NCBI GenBank assembly: GCA_046153945.1
Contig: JBJXFF010000187.1
Coordinates: 1-64,000, forward strand
Direction of reading: 5' to 3'
DNA length: 64,000 bases
Source of the DNA: SXOA01 sp046153945
GTDB taxonomy: Bacteria > Planctomycetota > Planctomycetia > Pirellulales > Pirellulaceae
In this document: positions 50,712 to 60,455 of the stretch, one piece after another
Layout: the number at the start of each line of letters is the position of its first letter
Position numbering within the stretch: the stretch's first letter is position 1
Program-made: the position numbers and the translations under genes
Notes under the pieces: model-generated
What the model saw: the letters and a program-made list of their open reading frames with translations, nothing else
The model's database searches: none
What the model was told of the DNA's origin: nothing

Positions 50712-51761
50712 TCACACCATGGTCTTGAGAAGGGTCAACAAGGCTTCGATCTGTTCGTCGGTCCCGACACTGATTCGCAATCCATCGCTCCAGCCGGGGT
50801 AGTTCATGTAACGGATCAGGATGCGGTTCTGCTTGAGCTGTTCGTAGAGCGGCTTGGCGGGTTGGCGCGGGTGAGTACACCAGACGAAATTGGATTGCGA
50901 AGGTATGACGAAAAATCCGAGTTGCGTCAGGCCCGCGACAAGTCGGATGCGAGTTGCGATGTTCTTGGCCCGGTTCTCCATCAGCCAGGCCTGGTCCCCA
51001 ATGGCAGCCGTGGCGGCAGCGATGGAGAGTGAGTCGCAATTGTAGCTGTCTTTCACCTTGATAAGTTGCTCGATGAAGTGGGGCTGGGCGACGATATAGC
51101 CGAAGCGGAGCCCGGCGAGGCCGTAGGACTTGCTGAGCGTGCGGCTGACCATGATCTTCTCGTTTTGAACGACGAGATCCATGCAGTTGAAGTCGGCAAA
51201 GTCGACGTACGCTTCGTCAATGAGTAGCGGACAAGGGAGCCGCTCGGCAAAGTCGAGAATCGCCTCGCGGGAGATCATGGTGCCCGTCGGGCTATTGGGA
51301 TTGGGGAGGAATACCAGTTTGAGCCCCTCGGCCGGATTTCCAAATGCTGCCGGCAGCGTCCAGTCGGCATTGAACTTCACTTCTTCCCAGCGAGCATCCT
51401 GGAGTTGAGCAAGTGAGCGATAGAGGATGTAGCTGGGATACGGCAGCCGCAGGAGTTCGCCGGGGCCGACAAAGGCACGCGTGCAGATCGTGAGAATGTC
51501 GTCACTGCCGTTGCCAGCCAGAATCCAGTCCTTGTTCGGCAGATTCAACACCTCCGCCGCCCGCAGCCGAAAGCTGTTCGCCATCGGATCGGGATACCGC
51601 TGCAACCCCCGCTCGAGCACCTCGTCAATCGCCCGGCGAATCCCCGGCGACGGCCGATAAGGATTCTCATTTGTGTTGAGCTTGATGAACTTCCCCGCCT
51701 GCGGCTGTTCACCGGGCGTGTAGCCGTCCATGGCGAGGATGTTTGAGCGGAAGTAGGACAT
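50712..51761 (-). CDS. hisC: Histidinol-phosphate aminotransferase
   Basis: 349 residues of the fold-type I PLP class: 'KLNTNENPYRPSPGIRRAI', 'GNGSDDILTICTRAFV', 'LVFLPNPNSPTGTMI', 'LLIDEAYVDFAD' and the Schiff-base Lys in 'SRTLSKSYGLAGLRFGY'. It converts imidazole-acetol phosphate plus glutamate to histidinol phosphate. It follows the HNH gene by 27 bp and precedes hisB by 1 bp. Confidence 0.95.
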   Translation of the reverse strand: MSYFRSNILAMDGYTPGEQPQAGKFIKLNTNENPYRPSPGIRRAIDEVLERGLQRYPDPMANSFRLRAAEVLNLPNKDWILAGNGSDDILTICTRAFVGPGELLRLPYPSYILYRSLAQLQDARWEEVKFNADWTLPAAFGNPAEGLKLVFLPNPNSPTGTMISREAILDFAERLPCPLLIDEAYVDFADFNCMDLVVQNEKIMVSRTLSKSYGLAGLRFGYIVAQPHFIEQLIKVKDSYNCDSLSIAAATAAIGDQAWLMENRAKNIATRIRLVAGLTQLGFFVIPSQSNFVWCTHPRQPAKPLYEQLKQNRILIRYMNYPGWSDGLRISVGTDEQIEALLTLLKTMV

Positions 51762-51788
51762 GTGATTCTTCGAAAATTCTCGATACGA

Positions 51789-52205
51789 TTACGTCGCTGA
51801 CAGTCTCATCAAGTTTGCAGCGCCGAGCAATTCGCGCAACAAGACACGGTCAGGATCATTAAAATTCAGTACATAAAAAGTTGCACGACCGGCGGGAGTC
51901 AATCCAAGAATCGTCGCGCCACTCCAGGAAAAATGGTCAGCCCACGTTTCGTTCCGCGGATGAAACAGCGGCGTTATCTGGGACGTATCGGGATCAAGAC
52001 CGGCAATGTTATCACCCTTGAATCCATTACAGTGGTAACAACTGAGCGCAAGGTTAGCGAAAATTGTCGGTCCAAGGTGTTTGATGGCAATGATGTGGTC
52101 GATGCAAGCCGGCGAAGCATCGAACTCGACCGGAACGAGACAATACTCGCAGCGCTCGCTAGCACGCCGCCAAACATCCTTTCGCAATGCCGCAGTAAAC
52201 GCCAT
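51789..52205 (-). CDS. HNH endonuclease
   Basis: 138 residues. Cys pairs flank a His-rich centre: 'RCEYCLVPVEF', 'CIDHIIAIKHLG' (first His of the HNH) and 'LALSCYHCNGFKGDNIAGLD' (zinc Cys pair plus catalytic Asn). The C-terminal 60 residues ('FHPRNETWADHFSWSGATIL') are typical of short stand-alone HNH proteins. Its ATG abuts the stop of the 93-residue gene (TAA|ATG). It lies between hisD and hisC, an unusual position for a nuclease. It may be a homing-like, defence or repair enzyme; the target is unknown. Confidence 0.9.
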   Translation of the reverse strand: MAFTAALRKDVWRRASERCEYCLVPVEFDASPACIDHIIAIKHLGPTIFANLALSCYHCNGFKGDNIAGLDPDTSQITPLFHPRNETWADHFSWSGATILGLTPAGRATFYVLNFNDPDRVLLRELLGAANLMRLSAT

Positions 52206-52487
52206 TTAATTGGCCTGAGTCGTTTGTTGCAGCGAAAGTCTGGCCTTGGCCTGGAGCAGTGAGACCAGGTTTCCAATTCGTCGATAATTGTCCATCTCTT
52301 CTCGGAGCGAGTCCGTCATTTCTCCACGATTGTTGAGTTCCGCCAACTCCATCATCCGGTCGCGCCGCGTCTCCGAAAATCCAAGCGACAGCATCCACTG
52401 GGCTACTTCAGGCTTTAAGTTCGGTGCTTCAGGGGAAACCAAATCCTTGAGAATCTCTGAAAACGATGATTGTGTTGTCGGGTACAT
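52206..52487 (-). CDS. Small partner of HNH endonuclease
   Basis: 93 residues from ATG 52487, which has AAGGAG upstream at good spacing; an ATG seven codons earlier does not. It is helical and acidic ('FSEILKDLVSPEAPNLKPEV', 'RRDRMMELAELNNRGEMTDS', 'LREEMDNYRRIGNLVSLLQA'). The pattern resembles small bacterial proteins found next to HNH nucleases, possibly specificity or regulatory partners. The two genes have no gap between them. No named family was recognised. Confidence 0.75.
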   Translation of the reverse strand: MYPTTQSSFSEILKDLVSPEAPNLKPEVAQWMLSLGFSETRRDRMMELAELNNRGEMTDSLREEMDNYRRIGNLVSLLQAKARLSLQQTTQAN

Positions 52488-52507
52488 GCTCTTTCTCCTT
52501 GTCTCCA

Positions 52508-53863
52508 TTATACCACTCTTAAATCGACACTCGCGCGGTGTGCCGTCAGGCCTTCCTTGTCCGCCAATCGCCGAATGTGAGGTGCGATGGTCCGTAACGC
52601 CTCTTCAGAATACTGAATCACGCTGCTGCTGCGGAGGAAGTGGTTGGCGGAAAGGCCGCTGGCCCAACGGGCAGTGCCGCCGGTTGGCAAAACGTGCGAG
52701 GGGCCGGCTGCGTAATCGCCGAGGGCGACGGGACTAAAGTTGCCCAGAAAGGTCGCTCCGGCATTGCTGATCTTCGCGGCCAGCCGGGCGGCATTGTCCG
52801 TGGCAATGTGCAAATGCTCCGGGGCGAGTAGGTCCGTAATGCGACAGGCTTCGTCTTCGTCTCGCACCAGAATCAAGCAGCCAAAGTCGCGGAGGCTTTG
52901 AATCGTCAGTTCGCAGCGAGATAGCTTTGCGATTTGTCTTTGCAACTCGGCAACCGTCGCTTCCAGCAGTCGTTCGCTCCAGGTGACGAGAATGCTCGCT
53001 CCGGGGGCATGCTCCGCCTGAGCCAGCATGTCAGCCGCGGTGAAATCGGGGCGGGTCGTGTCGTCGGCGATGACGACCACTTCGCTCGGTCCGGCGATGG
53101 AATCGATATCGACCTGGCCATAGACATGGCGCTTGGCGAGCGCGACAAACAAGTTCCCCGGCCCAACAATCTTGTCCACTGGAGCAATCGGCCCTGCTCC
53201 ATACGCCAGTGCCGCCACTCCCTGGGCTCCACCGACTCGGTAAACCTCGGTCACGCCGAGTTCGTGGCAAGTCGTCAGCACATCGAGATTATTCGCTCCA
53301 TTTGCCGTCGGAGGAGAGACAACTGCAATCTCGCGCACTCCTGCCGCTTGGGCGGGAACCACGGTCATCAGCACGGTCGAAGGATACGCCGCCGCACCGC
53401 CGGGAACACAGATGCCGACACGCGCCAGCGGAACATACCGTTGCCACAGGACGACGCCGGGGCGAGTCACTTCCACGTCGTGATGCAAGATAGCTCGCTG
53501 AAACTGCAACACGTTTTCGCGCACCTGCCGCACGGTCGCCAGAAACGCCGGCTCCGCTTTCGCATGAGCCGCCTTGAGTTCTTCGGCCGAGACTCGAATT
53601 GTTTCGGGAGTCAGTACGGCCTTATCGAGTTTGCGGGAATACTCCAGGACCGCCGCAAGTCCCCGTTGCTGGACATCGCCACAAATCCGCTCTACGACTT
53701 GCACCGGCGAAAGGGGCTCACCGAAAACTTCGACCGTCCGCTTCTTCCCCGCCTCACTCACTACATTCCCAGCCGGGCTGAGCTTGGCGCGCAGGGCTGC
53801 CAGCGACTGCTCCACGTCGCCGAAACGCGCATCGATGCGGGTAATTACAAGTAATTGGGTCAT
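52508..53863 (-). CDS. hisD: Histidinol dehydrogenase
   Basis: 451 residues. Motifs include 'RVGICVPGGAAAYPSTVLMT', 'YRVGGAQGVAALAYG', 'DKIVGPGNLFVALAKR', 'DSIAGPSEVVVIADD' and 'LAPEHLHIAT', plus 'HVLPTGGTARWASGLSANHF', which carry the zinc ligands and base residues of the family. It oxidises histidinol to histidine with two NAD+. About 20 extra residues at the N-terminus ('LLVITRIDARFGDVEQSLAA') are normal for many bacteria. It is the first gene of the his run here. Confidence 0.97.
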   Translation of the reverse strand: MTQLLVITRIDARFGDVEQSLAALRAKLSPAGNVVSEAGKKRTVEVFGEPLSPVQVVERICGDVQQRGLAAVLEYSRKLDKAVLTPETIRVSAEELKAAHAKAEPAFLATVRQVRENVLQFQRAILHHDVEVTRPGVVLWQRYVPLARVGICVPGGAAAYPSTVLMTVVPAQAAGVREIAVVSPPTANGANNLDVLTTCHELGVTEVYRVGGAQGVAALAYGAGPIAPVDKIVGPGNLFVALAKRHVYGQVDIDSIAGPSEVVVIADDTTRPDFTAADMLAQAEHAPGASILVTWSERLLEATVAELQRQIAKLSRCELTIQSLRDFGCLILVRDEDEACRITDLLAPEHLHIATDNAARLAAKISNAGATFLGNFSPVALGDYAAGPSHVLPTGGTARWASGLSANHFLRSSSVIQYSEEALRTIAPHIRRLADKEGLTAHRASVDLRVV

Positions 53864-54043
53864 AATGGACTGTGCCGAAGTAGGACAAGTGCCGGTACAT
53901 TTTGTTCGCTTGTGCCCTTACAAGGAAGGACGGGTTGCGGAGAACCGTGTTCCACGCCCAGAAAAGGCCCATAACTTAGGCTCTACAGAAGTGAAGCCCC
54001 GCAATTTCTGGCAGGCCTTCCGGTGCATTCCTAGCAAAGAAAT

Positions 54044-54070
54044 GAGCCGCCGGAATCATTCCGGCGGCTC
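54044..54070 (-). terminator. Rho-independent-like terminator of the giant gene
   Basis: GAGCCGCCGG (54044-54053) and CCGGCGGCTC (54061-54070) form a perfect 10-bp GC-rich stem with a 7-nt loop, about 40 bp downstream of the giant gene stop. Read on the minus strand it is followed by ATTTCTTTG, a short T-rich tail. Confidence 0.7.
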
Positions 54071-54107
54071 CTGGGTGTTCCTGGGCAACTGGTATTCGAT
54101 CCGTCAA

Positions 54108-57100
54108 CTACTTTTTGCGGGCGTTTGAGTTGTCGTCGAGCGCCAGCAGGGCCGCCAAGCTGCCGTCCTGGGCTGAGGTGCTGCCCAGGTCGCTAAAGTA
54201 AGCGTCGGCTGCTTCTCCTTCGCCGGAAGCTCCGCCATCCCCCAACTGCGAGTTCAGTCGGTTGATGACCATCAGGGCATCAACGGGCGAGCAGATCCCG
54301 TCTCCATTTACATCCACGAAAGGAGCATGCGTAAACGGAGTGGGAGGAAGGCTGGTATCACCGCTATTGAGCCTGTTAATAATCAGCAAGGCGTCAATCG
54401 GCGAAACCGAGCCGTCGTTATCCACGTCCGAATGATCACGGCTATTGGTGAGGCTGCCGGTGGGTTGTGCGGACGTTATCGGCGGATCGAAATTGCCGGC
54501 AATCGGCAACCCCCATTCGTCGCCGAACTGCGCAAACTGGTCACTGCCGAACGGAGTGGGCTTAAATAACATGCCTCCGTTGGCAGCGTTTCTCGTCAGA
54601 ATGGACTGATTGTTGGAGATGAACAGATACCATTCAGCGCTCTCCCAGGGACCAACACCGGCGCGGTCGGGAACCCACAGACCCAGGTCGGTGATGCCGT
54701 CTCCGTCGAAGTCCGAAGCGACCGGCCGTTCCCGCACACTGGCAAAGCCGAACGTAAAGCTGAATTCGGAATTGCCCGAGAGTCCATTGGAGCCAAAGTC
54801 AATGGTGAACTTGTTGTCGGCCCAAGCTCCGAGGTCTTCCTTTCCGTCACCGTCAAAGTCTCCGGTAATCGGCAGGCCGGACATGTTCGAGCCGGCGAGC
54901 TTCAAATCAACCTTGAAGTCGTGGTTAGTATCGAGCAGCCAGGTATTGCCGACCTTGAGCGCGACTTCGTCGCCATTGGCGGCGTTGCCGTCAAAGTTGC
55001 CGGCCACCGGCGTGCCGCCGATGTTGGTGACACCGGCAAACAGCGGCTGGACAATATTGATTTCCGGAACGCCGTCATTATTCGTGTCGATCAGCCAGCG
55101 GTAACTGGTGCCGACCTTGCCGTACGCCGCCAGCTTGTCAAAGCCGTCGGCGACACCCGCCACAGCCGATACGAAGTTTCCGGCAAAGATGTTGTCGCTG
55201 GTGAATCCCATGAGGTAAGTGATGTCACGGTTCGTTGCATCCGCATTCGTCGGATCAAAGGTGTAGTTCCCGTTGGTATCAACGTACACGCTCCCGGAAG
55301 CCCAGGAGCCGAGTTCAGCCCGACTGTCGACGGTGAAGCGGGCCACAAAGGAGCCGCCGGGCAGTCCGTTGCCGCTGGGAAAATTAGGCGCACCGCTGGG
55401 CTCGGCTGCATTGCTTTCTCCATCCAGTCCATTTCCGGCTGGATCGAGGACGGAATCCTTAATCGTGAGCGTAAATCGATCGTCGGGCAGGGGCTGGGCG
55501 AAGACGAGCCGAATGCTGGCCGTCGCGGGCTGGCCGTTCACGACTGGGTTGTTCGTGACGATGACATCCTGAATCGCGATCACTCCGTTGATGTCGCCAA
55601 CGACCTGGAAATTGCCTCGCGCACTGGATGCGTCTGCATTGAGCGCGAAGTAATTGGCAAAGAAAGCGGCGTCCCGATTGGGCAAGTCTTGCAACTGAAT
55701 CGTCAGGCCGTTCACCAACGGAGTTGGAGATGCCGGGCTGGACTTGCCGCCGAACAGATTAAAGGGCACGGCATCGGCTGGACCATGACCGGTGATATAG
55801 ACATCCTTCACCTGGGGCCCTTCCGGGTCAATCAAGACGTGCAGTGCTACGCTGCTGGGGCCAACATTTCCGGCAAGGTCTTCAAGGGTGGCGGTAATGA
55901 GGTATGGTGTTGCGGATGGAATCAGGGGCTCCGTGGTGATTTCCCACGCTCCCAGCCCATTGCCAAGAATTCCGTCACTGGCATCCGACCCGACGGTTCC
56001 TTCTCCCACGATCAGTCCATTGGCCCGAAGGACCACGTGCGTGTTGGCTTCGCCGACACCGCTAATGGCCAGTGCGTTGACAAGCGTCACGTTGTCGTTG
56101 CTGAATTGCCCGCCATCGCTAGACGCGAGCAAGTCGAGATTTAGCGGAGCGAGCGGCACCGTATTATCGTTGAGCACGGTCAACAGTGTGCCCAATTGAG
56201 TTCGGCCAACCGCGGGTATCGGGGCACCGGCAGCGCTCTTTTGCCCGTCAAAGATCGTCACCGCCGCTTTGATGAAGTTCGAGAAACCCAAGTATCCTGC
56301 CGGGCCGGCGGCATTCGCCGAGCCGGCGGCAAAACGGGTTAAATCGGCATCGAAGTTGATGACGAAGATCGTGTCATTGGTCCCTGAGACGGGGTCGGCA
56401 TAGCCCACCGGCACACCGTTGTCAAAGACGCGCACCGCCGCGCCTGGCGTCACTCCCCCCGCAGCTTGAGCGGCGGTGAGGATCGGAATGCCTTGGAGGG
56501 CAAAGTCACTAAGATCGGACTGCACATAGTAACGGAGCTGGGTCGTGCGGAACGTGACATTGTCGAGCAAATCACGCCCCGAATCGTCCGTGCGATCGAG
56601 CGTAACCTCCCGTGGCTCCGGAGCGGCGAAGTTCTCCAATTCCAGCGTGTAGAAAGTGGTGGCATTTCCCACTCCAAACACATGCACGAAGTAACGCTGC
56701 TGCGAGACAACAGGAATCACCAGGTGCTCGTCGAGTCCAGTCGCGTTCGACGAAGTGGCAATCACATTGCTGCGGGCATCGAGAATTTCGAGGTTGACGT
56801 TGCCGTTCACATTTGAGAACTGAACATTCACCAAGAGCAGGCCGGTATCGTGCGCGGTGATCTGGAAGAAGTCGGCATCGGGGTCGATCGTGAGATCACG
56901 GAGAGTAATCTCAGGGACCGAGCCGAGCACGCTCGCCGCGGCCAGAGTGTTGTTGGACTCGAACTCGTCAGGATGACGAATGGTCGCAGTTGTTGTCGAG
57001 GTTCCGACCGCAATCGTGCCTGTGCCGGCAGTGGTAATGGTTACTGTGTTCGCTAGCGTGGTGGCTATCGTATCCGGAGCCAGTCTTACCGTAATGTCCA

Positions 57101-59027
57101 GTGTGCTGATTCCCGAAGGAATGTCCACAGCGGCAAGGGTCACAGTCCCAGGCACGCCGCCGTTATGCGAGCCGGCACTATCGAATGCACCCGTCCCATG
57201 CATGTTCAGGAACGTCGTGTTAGGTGGGAGAGGGTCGGAAATCGTGGCGTTCAGCGCTGTGCTCGATCCACCATTCAGAACAACTATGTGGTAGGTAAAG
57301 ATATCGCCCCAATTGACCGTCGCTGGGCCGGCGATCGTGACGGAAAGGGGGGCATCTACAACAATACTTTGCTGGACGCTCGCGGTATTCGGAGCGACAT
57401 TCGGGGTGGTTTCCTGCGTATCGGACGCAACGATCACAGTGTTCGTTCGCACGCCACTAGCGACATTGGCGACAATCTGGGCGACGATGGTGATCGTGGA
57501 CGTGGAGACGGTGCCACTAATCGGATCCGGTCCCGGCAGGTTTCCGGTGAAAGTTACCGTGCCATTGGTGGCAATCGGCGGACCAACACCGATTAGCCCA
57601 AAGCCGGGAATGGATGGATTGTTGACGATAGCAAAATTCTGAAAGATGACTCCGGGCGGCAAAGCGTCGGTAACAACGATGTTATGCGCGTCCGAAGGTC
57701 CGTTATTGGTTACAACGATCGTGTAGCTGAAGGCTGCGCCGCCAGCAGTCGGAGTTGGATTCGACGTGACCAACGTGACTCCCAGATCGGCTTTGGCAAT
57801 GACCACGTTCTGGGTTGTCAGCGAGGCATTGTTGCCAGCGTCAATATCCTCCGCGCCTGTGCTGTAAATACGGGCTTCGTTGCCGACGATGGAATTCGGC
57901 TCAGCGGAAGCGTCCACGCGAGTGCGATAGGCGATGCGGGCCTGGAAGCCGGCGGGAAGCACACCCACCGTGTAAGCGGGATTGATCGCCGTGTTGTTGC
58001 CAGGTGTGCCGACCAGCAGGCCGCCCGAATAATGGAAGCCAATGGCAAATGCCGTTGCGGTACCCACCGGAGCGCCCCCGGTATCATCCGCCAAGAACAC
58101 GCTGGTGACACCCAGTGCAGCCGGAATAATCGGCTGGCCAGTCACAGGTCCAGCGACCGGGCTTCCCGGCGAGCTTGGCAGCGCCGGAGCGTTCACCAGG
58201 TGTGCCGGCCCCCCTGGAATCTCATCCTCAATCACTGCGTTGATCGCATTGTTGGGACCAATGTTGGAGACTGTCAGGACATAGCTGATATTGCCTCGGC
58301 CTTCATTTCCAAGGTCAGCCAGGCTGGTCAACGGCACCGAGGCTCCGCCCGCCACAACGGAATGCAGCGGGTCAGTTGCTGGCGGCGTCGCGGTTTGCGA
58401 ATATTTGCTAATGGCCAAATCAACCGGTGGAGCGACGGTGTGCGTAACATTGGCGGAGCCTATGAACACTTCATCCACACCATTGCCATCCGAATCCTGC
58501 TCGTAGAATGCGACATTGGTTTTAGTGCTACCGGGCGTTGCGGTGGGGAGCACCAGCGCGTCTACCTTGAGCACAACAGTCTGATTGGCGGCGAAGGTGT
58601 CCGAGGCTCCACCAATGCCATCGCCGGCATAGATGGTGAATTGATTGGTGCCATTTCCGTTCGGAGTGATCGTGGCAGGACCCCAGGCACTCCCTGCGCC
58701 AGGCTGGGTTACGACGCCCGTGGGGAATGCCGGATTGAATTGAAAGAGCAATTCTTGAGGCGAGGTATCGAACGCACGAATGAAACCATTGCCGGCGGTC
58801 GACTCAGCCGTCGCGCCATTTGTAATGGTGATGGTGTAGGTAATGATCTTGCCTTGCCCGACCGCACTGCCGCTAGCCGGATCAGCAACCATGGAGATCG
58901 TGAACGGTGCCAGCATGGAGCGCTCCTCGAGCGACTCAAATCGCAGGGAGCGTGCAACGGGATTGAAGAAGGAACGGCGCTTCTGCTCCTGGAACGAGGG
59001 ACGACGACTCAACGTGCGACTCTTCAC
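54108..59027 (-). CDS. Giant surface protein with DUF11, PPC, FG-GAP-like and dockerin repeats
   Basis: 1639 residues from GTG 59027 with GGAGA upstream. The leader 'RSLRFESLEERSMLAPF' is the planctomycete LE.R.ML-type export tag. Domain order: two or more DUF11 repeats ('YVLTVSNIGPNNAINAVIED', 'FSYTIVVTNNGPSDAHNIVV', 'FTYHIVVLNGGSSTALNATI'), a PPC-like segment ('DPDADFFQITAHDTGLLLVN'), Ig-like parts, FG-GAP-like repeats ('DFDGDGKEDLGAWADN', 'DFDGDGITDLGLWVPD') and two Ca-binding dockerin motifs (1534-1593, 'DVDNDGSVSPIDALLIINRL', 'DVNGDGICSPVDALMVINRL'). It probably lies on the cell surface. Confidence 0.93.
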   Translation of the reverse strand: MKSRTLSRRPSFQEQKRRSFFNPVARSLRFESLEERSMLAPFTISMVADPASGSAVGQGKIITYTITITNGATAESTAGNGFIRAFDTSPQELLFQFNPAFPTGVVTQPGAGSAWGPATITPNGNGTNQFTIYAGDGIGGASDTFAANQTVVLKVDALVLPTATPGSTKTNVAFYEQDSDGNGVDEVFIGSANVTHTVAPPVDLAISKYSQTATPPATDPLHSVVAGGASVPLTSLADLGNEGRGNISYVLTVSNIGPNNAINAVIEDEIPGGPAHLVNAPALPSSPGSPVAGPVTGQPIIPAALGVTSVFLADDTGGAPVGTATAFAIGFHYSGGLLVGTPGNNTAINPAYTVGVLPAGFQARIAYRTRVDASAEPNSIVGNEARIYSTGAEDIDAGNNASLTTQNVVIAKADLGVTLVTSNPTPTAGGAAFSYTIVVTNNGPSDAHNIVVTDALPPGVIFQNFAIVNNPSIPGFGLIGVGPPIATNGTVTFTGNLPGPDPISGTVSTSTITIVAQIVANVASGVRTNTVIVASDTQETTPNVAPNTASVQQSIVVDAPLSVTIAGPATVNWGDIFTYHIVVLNGGSSTALNATISDPLPPNTTFLNMHGTGAFDSAGSHNGGVPGTVTLAAVDIPSGISTLDITVRLAPDTIATTLANTVTITTAGTGTIAVGTSTTTATIRHPDEFESNNTLAAASVLGSVPEITLRDLTIDPDADFFQITAHDTGLLLVNVQFSNVNGNVNLEILDARSNVIATSSNATGLDEHLVIPVVSQQRYFVHVFGVGNATTFYTLELENFAAPEPREVTLDRTDDSGRDLLDNVTFRTTQLRYYVQSDLSDFALQGIPILTAAQAAGGVTPGAAVRVFDNGVPVGYADPVSGTNDTIFVINFDADLTRFAAGSANAAGPAGYLGFSNFIKAAVTIFDGQKSAAGAPIPAVGRTQLGTLLTVLNDNTVPLAPLNLDLLASSDGGQFSNDNVTLVNALAISGVGEANTHVVLRANGLIVGEGTVGSDASDGILGNGLGAWEITTEPLIPSATPYLITATLEDLAGNVGPSSVALHVLIDPEGPQVKDVYITGHGPADAVPFNLFGGKSSPASPTPLVNGLTIQLQDLPNRDAAFFANYFALNADASSARGNFQVVGDINGVIAIQDVIVTNNPVVNGQPATASIRLVFAQPLPDDRFTLTIKDSVLDPAGNGLDGESNAAEPSGAPNFPSGNGLPGGSFVARFTVDSRAELGSWASGSVYVDTNGNYTFDPTNADATNRDITYLMGFTSDNIFAGNFVSAVAGVADGFDKLAAYGKVGTSYRWLIDTNNDGVPEINIVQPLFAGVTNIGGTPVAGNFDGNAANGDEVALKVGNTWLLDTNHDFKVDLKLAGSNMSGLPITGDFDGDGKEDLGAWADNKFTIDFGSNGLSGNSEFSFTFGFASVRERPVASDFDGDGITDLGLWVPDRAGVGPWESAEWYLFISNNQSILTRNAANGGMLFKPTPFGSDQFAQFGDEWGLPIAGNFDPPITSAQPTGSLTNSRDHSDVDNDGSVSPIDALLIINRLNSGDTSLPPTPFTHAPFVDVNGDGICSPVDALMVINRLNSQLGDGGASGEGEAADAYFSDLGSTSAQDGSLAALLALDDNSNARKK

Positions 59028-59346
59028 GGTGGATTTTCTCCAAGTGCGACAATTAGGACCGGGTTTTCTGCATAATCGTAAAATGCGTAACTCTGGAAAT
59101 ATAGGTAAGATGATAGGATGCGATTAGGCGCAGCGTCAAGCGAATTAAGCCACAAATGCTATGTCTTTAGCGGCTTTTATTCCTGCCGAAGCAATTGGCC
59201 AAGGGAAACGAAGGTTGGCAGCCTTCGGGACTAACGACGTGCCAGGAGAGGCACTGTGTTGAATGCCCTAAGATGGCAGTCCTTTTTAGCGCTTTGCGAA
59301 CGACCTAGAAACGGAAATCGATCACTTCCGCTTGCGGTTGAATTCC
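59028..59346. other. Gene-free stretch upstream of the giant gene
   Basis: About 320 bp, A+T-rich near 59060-59130. It should carry the promoter of the giant gene on the minus strand, but no box pair is convincing. No repeat was recognised. Confidence 0.4.
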
Positions 59347-60444
59347 CTATCGCCCGGCGAACTCAATCGCCGCTATCGTGCATTGCGTTCCGGCGGGGAG
59401 GCTCACGCCGAAGACGCCGACCATCTTGGGAGCCGCTTTGCCCAGCGGCTTCACCTCGCGCGGCTTGCCGCCGATGGTGCATTTGAACTCCCCCGCTTGC
59501 CGGCCGAATTCCACGAGGAAGCTTCCGGCGGGAAGTTCCACCACAAAGCCAGAGTCCTGCGCATCGGCGGCGAATAGCCCCAGCGTCTGCCCTTTTTTTG
59601 CGTCGGTCAGGATCAGGCGAACTACAAAATCACCCGTGAGGGGCTTTTTGGCGATCAACTGTAGACTGTCGCTCTCGTCGGCCGGGACTTTCGCTGCAAG
59701 CCGTCCTTCCGAATTCTGTTCGACCCGTTTGTCGAGTGGCTTCCGGGTCCAGCCCTTGTCCCCCTTCACGCGGAAGGACCAGTTTTTCTCGGCGAGCAGG
59801 TTGCGCAGGGCCGGTGTCAGCGGCGGAATCTCTACTGGCGGCAGCGGACGCTCGGCATCGAGTTCCGGCAGGAGCCGTTTGACATCAATACCGCCATCCG
59901 CGGCTTCTTTCCAGGCATTCCGGGCAAGTTCCACATCCCCTTTGGAATCCAGGACCAAAAAGGTGCCAAAAAAAACCTTGTTGGCGGCCGCCTCCGGCTT
60001 TATTACTTTTTGGCTGAGAGTGAGGGCAATCTTGGCGGGGAGGGTGCTTATGCTGTAGGACCGATTTTCCCCCTTCACACGCAGGACGAGCGTGCTGTTT
60101 TCATACTCGACAAACGCCACTCGTTCTTCGCCTATCAATAGCTCCTCCGTACCATCGAGCGCCTTCGCCCCTTTGTCCACTGCTTGCCAGAACTTCTCGA
60201 GGTAGTCGCAAAGCTCCTCCAGCCGCAGCAACTCCGCATCAAACTCCGTAGCTCCCTTCAGCTTTCCTGCCGAGGCTAGTTTCTCGCGGACCGCCGCCAT
60301 ATCTCGCGCTGCTGCCGCGGAGCGAACATTGGCGAGAGCAGCTGCTCTCGCTTCGTCCTCCTTTTCAGCAGAGAAGGCAGATGCGGCGACGAACAGGCAA
60401 GTAACGAGGACAGAATTGGCGACGAGTCGAAAAATCGATTTCAT
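59347..60444 (-). CDS. Secreted protein of unknown function
   Basis: 365 residues from ATG 60444, which begins a signal peptide ('MKSIFRLVANSVLVTCLFVA' to 'FSAEKE'). The N-terminal half is helical and charged ('ANVRSAAAARDMAAVREKLA', 'ELLRLEELCDYLEKFWQAVD'). The C-terminal part is beta-rich ('GDFVVRLILTDAKKGQTLGL', 'SFLVEFGRQAGEFKCTIGGK') and resembles a concanavalin-like sugar-binding fold without clear catalytic residues. It lies 11 bp downstream of the DUF58 gene. Confidence 0.78.
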   Translation of the reverse strand: MKSIFRLVANSVLVTCLFVAASAFSAEKEDEARAAALANVRSAAAARDMAAVREKLASAGKLKGATEFDAELLRLEELCDYLEKFWQAVDKGAKALDGTEELLIGEERVAFVEYENSTLVLRVKGENRSYSISTLPAKIALTLSQKVIKPEAAANKVFFGTFLVLDSKGDVELARNAWKEAADGGIDVKRLLPELDAERPLPPVEIPPLTPALRNLLAEKNWSFRVKGDKGWTRKPLDKRVEQNSEGRLAAKVPADESDSLQLIAKKPLTGDFVVRLILTDAKKGQTLGLFAADAQDSGFVVELPAGSFLVEFGRQAGEFKCTIGGKPREVKPLGKAAPKMVGVFGVSLPAGTQCTIAAIEFAGR

Positions 60445-60455
60445 GGCGGAGGAAT

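Noticed and set aside
57684..59075. 463-codon plus-strand frame, and a similar one at 54921-56144
   Set aside because: Both lie antisense in the giant dockerin gene, which has clear repeats and a terminator.
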